Source: Tateyamaria sp. (lineage in GTDB: Bacteria; Pseudomonadota; Alphaproteobacteria; Rhodobacterales; Rhodobacteraceae). Taken from it: a DNA stretch of 18,034 nt. The notes beneath the pieces were generated by a model. That model saw nothing but the letters and a program-made list of their open reading frames with translations, was not told where the DNA came from and did not search any database. The DNA lies in the NCBI GenBank assembly GCA_018668195.1, contig JABITU010000217.1, positions 1-18,034 of the forward strand. The letters are read 5' to 3'. Positions 14,422 to 18,034 of the stretch are shown here, one piece after another. The position numbers and the translations under genes are program-made. Numbering within the stretch: position 1 is the first letter of the stretch; the number at the start of each line of letters is the position of its first letter.

Positions 14422-16139
14422 GACGCGCCCTTTTTCTTCAACTCTAAAAGCTTCTCGCCGATCTCCGCTGCACGGTGAAACAAGGAATGCTGCCCGTGCA
14501 TTTTGCGGGCTCTGTCGAGCCGGGCCGCGCGAGTTTCGTAGGATTCTTCCTCAATCTCACGAACGGCTTCAACGAAATCCATTGTCGACTGGCAGCGAAA
14601 CACATCAGCTTCAAAAGCATCGGGCAGGCCCTGAATGTCGTCAGAAATCACAGCGGCACCACAAGCCAGCGCATCATAGATGCGGTTGGAGACATAGCCG
14701 CCCTCCCGCATTGACCTCATATGATCACACAGAACAATGCGCGCGCCACGATAGCAGTCGCCCAGCTTCAAATTGTCAAGCCGCGTGTGTTGAAGTGAGG
14801 CCTCGGCCTGCGTTCCACGCCAACCACGTCCCCAAATCTTTGTGGCATGTTCTGCATCAAGAGCCATGCGAATGATCGGTCGCATCCCGTCTTTGGAAAA
14901 ATGGTTGCTTCCAACGAAAACAGTGCCCTTTTGGTTCTCAGTCTTTGGCGGAAACATGATGGACGGATCAAACCCCTGCATGAGTACAGAGGTGTTCGCA
15001 TTCCCGGCGTCACGGAAACGAGTGTAAGCCAATTCAGAGGCGAAGAAGGAATGCGCGGCCGAAGATACTTCCTCTTGGGTGATCTGATGACGGTCCTGTT
15101 TTCCCGGATAGATCGCCCACATGACATAAGGGATGTCAGCTTGCGGTTCAAACCCGCCGCGACCGCGTAGCAGCAGATCGAAGTCCGTACCTTGGGTGCT
15201 CTCATACCAGTTCTGCCCGGAATCAATCCGCACTGCGTGGCCCAAATTCAGCAAACTATTCGCCAAAGCGCGGGCAAATGAGTAATCGACGATCTTGCCC
15301 GCATTCTGTGTCCGCGCGCGGGGGGTCTTGATGGCGATCTTTAAAGAACCAGACTGGGCTTCAAACGTCTGTTCCCAACGATGTGGGGACGCCACTTTGG
15401 CAGATACGTTTTTTTTTACACTTTCAAGTTGCAACGACTCGACTAACGCTTCGAGCCCAAAGGCCTTCAAGGAAAGCGGGACATATTTATCGACAATCTC
15501 GTCATAAGCCTCCGTAAGCACAGAGTTGTAAGGGTCGAGGTTTCGAACCTGCACTATGCCCGAAGGCGGCAAGTTCAATACGCGAATCTCCAGATCCGGG
15601 CGATAGGCCCTGAGAATGGGAACCAGTTTCCAGACATCCCCCGTCCAGCGCCGGGTTTTAGACTTGTCCCAATCGCGTTCTGACGCCGGGAAACTCATTG
15701 GTACACAATCATGCATGGTAACCGTGCCACCGGGCGACATATGCCTTTCGACATTCATGAAATCGCGGAGCAGAAACTCTACTTTGTGCATGCCGTCGAG
15801 AAAGGCAAAATCGACCGCACGGCCGTATCTTTCAAGAAAACCGCCTGCAAAAAAGGCATCGCTGGTCGTTTGGAAGAGATGCAGTTCTGCCGCATCGTTC
15901 AGCACTTCCCAATCCAGCTTGAACGCCGGATCAACGGCAATGGCGGGACATTTGGCTAGCGCGAGACTCGCGCCGCCTTCGGTTCCGATCTCAAAATAGA
16001 GACCAAAAGAATGGACGTCATGCTGCTGTTTCAGCCATTCTAGGTAGTGCACCTCTCCCATTTGAGGGAATCCCGGGTCCGACTTCGCCCGCGTCTCACG
16101 GGCGATCTTGGTGCGTGCTGAATTGAGAATTTTGGCCAT
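14418..16139 (-). CDS. Two-domain fusion: SAM methyltransferase - glycosyltransferase
   Basis: Seen: 573 aa. Residues about 28-190 are a class I SAM methyltransferase of the Methyltransf_24 type: YFEIGTEGGASLAL (48-61), AVDP with Asp70, DFAFLDGMH (110-118) and GGTVTMHDCVP (137-147). A linker runs to about 265. Residues about 266-570 resemble a GT-B glycosyltransferase of the CgeB/Glyco_trans_1_2 kind: LKIAIKTPRARTQNAGK at the start, VFVGSNHF, KIWGRGW, and the donor-binding stretch EGGYVSNRIYDALACG followed by AAVISDD (479-501). Inference: adds and methylates a sugar on a surface glycan or glycosylated protein; donor and acceptor unknown. It starts one base after the stop of the upstream fusion gene, and its stop overlaps the FkbM start (ATGA). 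Codon use and GC look lower than in the housekeeping genes by eye, consistent with transfer. Confidence 0.82.
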   Translation of the reverse strand: MAKILNSARTKIARETRAKSDPGFPQMGEVHYLEWLKQQHDVHSFGLYFEIGTEGGASLALAKCPAIAVDPAFKLDWEVLNDAAELHLFQTTSDAFFAGGFLERYGRAVDFAFLDGMHKVEFLLRDFMNVERHMSPGGTVTMHDCVPMSFPASERDWDKSKTRRWTGDVWKLVPILRAYRPDLEIRVLNLPPSGIVQVRNLDPYNSVLTEAYDEIVDKYVPLSLKAFGLEALVESLQLESVKKNVSAKVASPHRWEQTFEAQSGSLKIAIKTPRARTQNAGKIVDYSFARALANSLLNLGHAVRIDSGQNWYESTQGTDFDLLLRGRGGFEPQADIPYVMWAIYPGKQDRHQITQEEVSSAAHSFFASELAYTRFRDAGNANTSVLMQGFDPSIMFPPKTENQKGTVFVGSNHFSKDGMRPIIRMALDAEHATKIWGRGWRGTQAEASLQHTRLDNLKLGDCYRGARIVLCDHMRSMREGGYVSNRIYDALACGAAVISDDIQGLPDAFEADVFRCQSTMDFVEAVREIEEESYETRAARLDRARKMHGQHSLFHRAAEIGEKLLELKKKGAS

Positions 16140-16140
16140 A

Positions 16141-17799
16141 CTACCGAGCCTCCCGTCCGGTCATGGGCACCGTAATCATGAATTGCTGTCCAATGCGCGG
16201 CAAGGCCTTTGTGATCCCCTGATCCTTCATCACGTCCAAGACTGCTTCTTTCACATGAGCACGACCGTCTTTTTTCCAAAAGTAATCGTCACCGGCGATG
16301 ATCCCTCCGGGGCGAACCTTTTTGAACGACACTTCGATATCCTGGCGTACGAACTCGTAAAGATGATTGCCGTCAATATACAACCAGTCAAAGTAGTCAT
16401 CTGGATAGGACGCTAGCACGTCTGCGGAAAAACCTTTTCGAATTGAAATGTTGGGAAGATGCGCATAATTTTCTGAAACATTATCGAACATGCCGCGCAT
16501 GAACTCATTATTTTTGTGCTTTTTGTGCGTCCACTCTTCCTCACCTTGCCCAGACAAAAGGTCCCATGGATCAATCAGTACTAGTTCGACGGGTTGCGTC
16601 ACCTCCAAAATGACGCCGGAGAACCCCCCATTCCAAACGCCAATTTCTGCGCAGCGGCCATGCTTGGGCATCATCTCCAGCATCTTGATTCGGTTTTTAT
16701 GCCGTTTGGGGGCTTTGACGCGCAACGCTTCTGTCTCGGGTGTGATTTTGTTGGCGAGCTGCACTTTCGGAGCTGTTGCGGTTAGTTTTTGTTTCAGGTC
16801 CTTGAAATCCTGGCGCTGCAAGAGAGCCTCCAGTTTCTGCGCTTGGAATGCGCGGCCGCCCTCTTGCAGTTGAGCTGTCACAGGATCATCAACAAGCCGT
16901 TGATACTCTTCGGCCATGCGCGCAGCATGACGCCGAATGGACACGTCTTCTTCACCGCTCAAACACCACCGCACCCAGTACTTCAAACCAAGCGTTTCGT
17001 TCACATGATTGGCCCGGCCGCGGTCCCGTTTCATCAAGAATGCATCTATGGATCGCACGGCGTAGTGATTTACCTGGGCAATCTCATAGCCGAAACTATC
17101 CGTCGGGCGGCGCGGATCTACTTGAGGGTCTTGTTCCTGCGACAGCGAGCCCCACCGCAGTTCGCTTTCTCGCCCCTCTTTGTAAACCGGTGCATGCACA
17201 CCCACCCGAATTATGTCAGGATGGGACTTGAACAGCGTTTTGACAAAGCGCCCTTTTGTGTTGTCTTGGGGCACCAGTGGTTCTGCATCGGTAAAGGCTT
17301 GTGTACATTTGCCTGGAAATAGCGTGCTGTGACCGTTGTTGGAAAACATGCGCCAGGTAACGGGAATGGCATTTGCATAAGGAAAGCGCGCGATGAGATC
17401 ACACACCTGACCGTTGCCAAGCTTGATGTTCAAAAACTCGTCAACATCCGCAACATAGATCCAATCGGCAGCGTCATAAAGCGGGTGTTTTTTGGCATCT
17501 TTCAAAGCAGATTTGTGCGGCCCGCGCTTCAAAACGGTGTTGCGCACATGGGTGACAATGCCCCGCTGCGCCAACCGGTCCAGCAGCAGGTCCGTGCCAT
17601 CGCTGCAGTCATTTGTGTAAATCAGAAAATCTGTGAACCCGATTCCGCGATGATGTGCGATCCATTCCAAGATATATGGCGCTTCGTCTTTCATGGTTGA
17701 AATAACGAGCCTTATTTCGTCACTCTCTCCAGAACCGCGCAACATATCATCAATTTCTTGGCCGTGAAGTTTACTGCTTGTTTTCGAGGGTTGTCGCAT
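16141..17799 (-). CDS. Two-domain fusion: glycosyltransferase (GT2_4/GT92-like) - SAM methyltransferase
   Basis: Seen: 552 aa. Residues about 28-300 are a GT-A glycosyltransferase of the Glyco_tranf_2_4 type: LVISTMKDEAPYILEWIAHH (31-50), YTNDCSDGTD (61-70), and the metal/nucleotide motif WIYVADVDEFL (113-123). A helical, charged linker at about 290-365 follows. Residues about 366-545 are a class I SAM methyltransferase: CAEIGVWNGGFSG (383-395), LVLIDPWDLL (406-415), WLYIDGNHLYEFV (472-484) and GGIIAGDDYFW (498-508). The domain order is the reverse of the next gene. Inference: first gene of a glycan-modification operon; substrate unknown. AGGA lies shortly before the ATG at 17799; upstream DNA looks like the end of an insertion sequence, which may supply or replace the promoter. 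Confidence 0.84.
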   Translation of the reverse strand: MRQPSKTSSKLHGQEIDDMLRGSGESDEIRLVISTMKDEAPYILEWIAHHRGIGFTDFLIYTNDCSDGTDLLLDRLAQRGIVTHVRNTVLKRGPHKSALKDAKKHPLYDAADWIYVADVDEFLNIKLGNGQVCDLIARFPYANAIPVTWRMFSNNGHSTLFPGKCTQAFTDAEPLVPQDNTKGRFVKTLFKSHPDIIRVGVHAPVYKEGRESELRWGSLSQEQDPQVDPRRPTDSFGYEIAQVNHYAVRSIDAFLMKRDRGRANHVNETLGLKYWVRWCLSGEEDVSIRRHAARMAEEYQRLVDDPVTAQLQEGGRAFQAQKLEALLQRQDFKDLKQKLTATAPKVQLANKITPETEALRVKAPKRHKNRIKMLEMMPKHGRCAEIGVWNGGFSGVILEVTQPVELVLIDPWDLLSGQGEEEWTHKKHKNNEFMRGMFDNVSENYAHLPNISIRKGFSADVLASYPDDYFDWLYIDGNHLYEFVRQDIEVSFKKVRPGGIIAGDDYFWKKDGRAHVKEAVLDVMKDQGITKALPRIGQQFMITVPMTGREAR

Positions 17800-17870
17800 A
17801 GTCCTATGATCCTGCTCATCGTAACCGCTCCGTGTGCGCCTGTGCTAAAGCGATGGGTCCAAACAAGGGT

Positions 17871-18034
17871 TGTGTCTAGAAAGTGGTGGAAACTCTCCAT
17901 TAGATTTCTCCGAGAGGTGCGATCTGCACCTGATCAGGCAGCGAAGTCAAGTGACGTCGGCTCGACGGGCTGCGCGAGGGTTTGCCAACTATCGACTTTA
18001 CGCATCTGGATCTGACCAGAAGCGAGGAGCGCCC
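17871..18034 (-). mobile_element. Possible end of an insertion sequence (cut by window edge)
   Basis: A short reading frame entering from the right edge ends at 17934 and resembles the C-terminus of a transposase. Beyond it, 17872-17893 reads GTGTCTAGAAAGTGGTGGAA, which resembles terminal repeats I recall from IS256-type elements of alphaproteobacteria, and a small GGTGC-N5-GCACC hairpin lies at 17916-17930. The other end is outside the window, so neither the inverted repeat nor a target duplication can be checked. The IS boundary near 17871 is inferred. Confidence 0.35.
17934..18034 (-). CDS. Partial frame, possible transposase C-terminus
   Basis: Seen: 32 codons in the minus strand, open to the window edge and closed by TGA at 17936-17934. 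It includes LASGQIQMRKVDSWQTLAQ and ends LDFAA. An ending of the form GQI-x-MRKVDGWQTLA followed by a short acidic/hydrophobic tail and -LAA is something I associate with IS transposases, but I cannot name the family with certainty. Too short for more. It points away from the glycan operon's upstream side and shares its strand. Confidence 0.35.
   Translation of the reverse strand, partial: ALLASGQIQMRKVDSWQTLAQPVEPTSLDFAA

Noticed and set aside
17712..17900. 62-aa minus-strand frame starting at 17900
   Set aside because: It overlaps the fusion gene start in another frame and begins inside the presumed IS end; no domain and no clear ribosome-binding site.
1..18034. CRISPR arrays, tRNA or rRNA genes
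   Set aside because: No regularly spaced repeats, tRNA-like cloverleaf sequence or rRNA sequence was recognised by eye on either strand.

Overview
The window reads as chromosomal DNA of an alphaproteobacterium, most likely a marine Rhodobacteraceae (Roseobacter group). This rests on protein style, the gatC-gatA pair, GC-rich codon use and the mix of families; no rRNA or marker gene fixes the species. Genes are dense, on both strands, often with 1-4 nt overlaps. No tRNA, rRNA or CRISPR array was seen.

Left part (1-5606), mostly housekeeping. A minus-strand run gatC-gatA-(Excalibur lipoprotein)-ampD-like amidase leaves the left edge, with the amidase cut off. Divergent from gatC is a small VOC/glyoxalase-like gene whose 3' end overlaps a convergent CREST (alkaline ceramidase-like) membrane hydrolase gene by 22 bp. 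Then come divergent tadA (tRNA A34 deaminase) and an RsuA/RluB-type rRNA pseudouridine synthase.

Middle (5607-13161). A two-gene RND efflux operon (lipoprotein adaptor, then permease) is on the minus strand without an adjacent outer-membrane channel gene. It faces plus-strand genes for a short cytochrome b561-like protein, a nitroreductase translationally overlapping dtd (D-aminoacyl-tRNA deacylase), and, after a 362-bp AT-richer non-coding stretch, a TtuD/GckA-type glycerate 2-kinase with a probable terminator.

Right part (13162-18034), accessory. A decayed C-terminal fragment of a P2-type phage late control protein D (gpD) lies beside a three-gene minus-strand glycan-modification operon. 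In transcription order this encodes a glycosyltransferase-methyltransferase fusion, a methyltransferase-glycosyltransferase fusion (the mirror arrangement), and an FkbM-family methyltransferase broken by a one-base frameshift inside a perfect 7-bp GC-rich hairpin. At the right edge is what looks like the end of an insertion sequence. Three methyltransferase and two glycosyltransferase domains in one tightly coupled operon, flanked by phage and IS debris, suggest a horizontally acquired module that builds and methylates a surface glycan. This is the most interesting part of the window; the substrate cannot be told from sequence.
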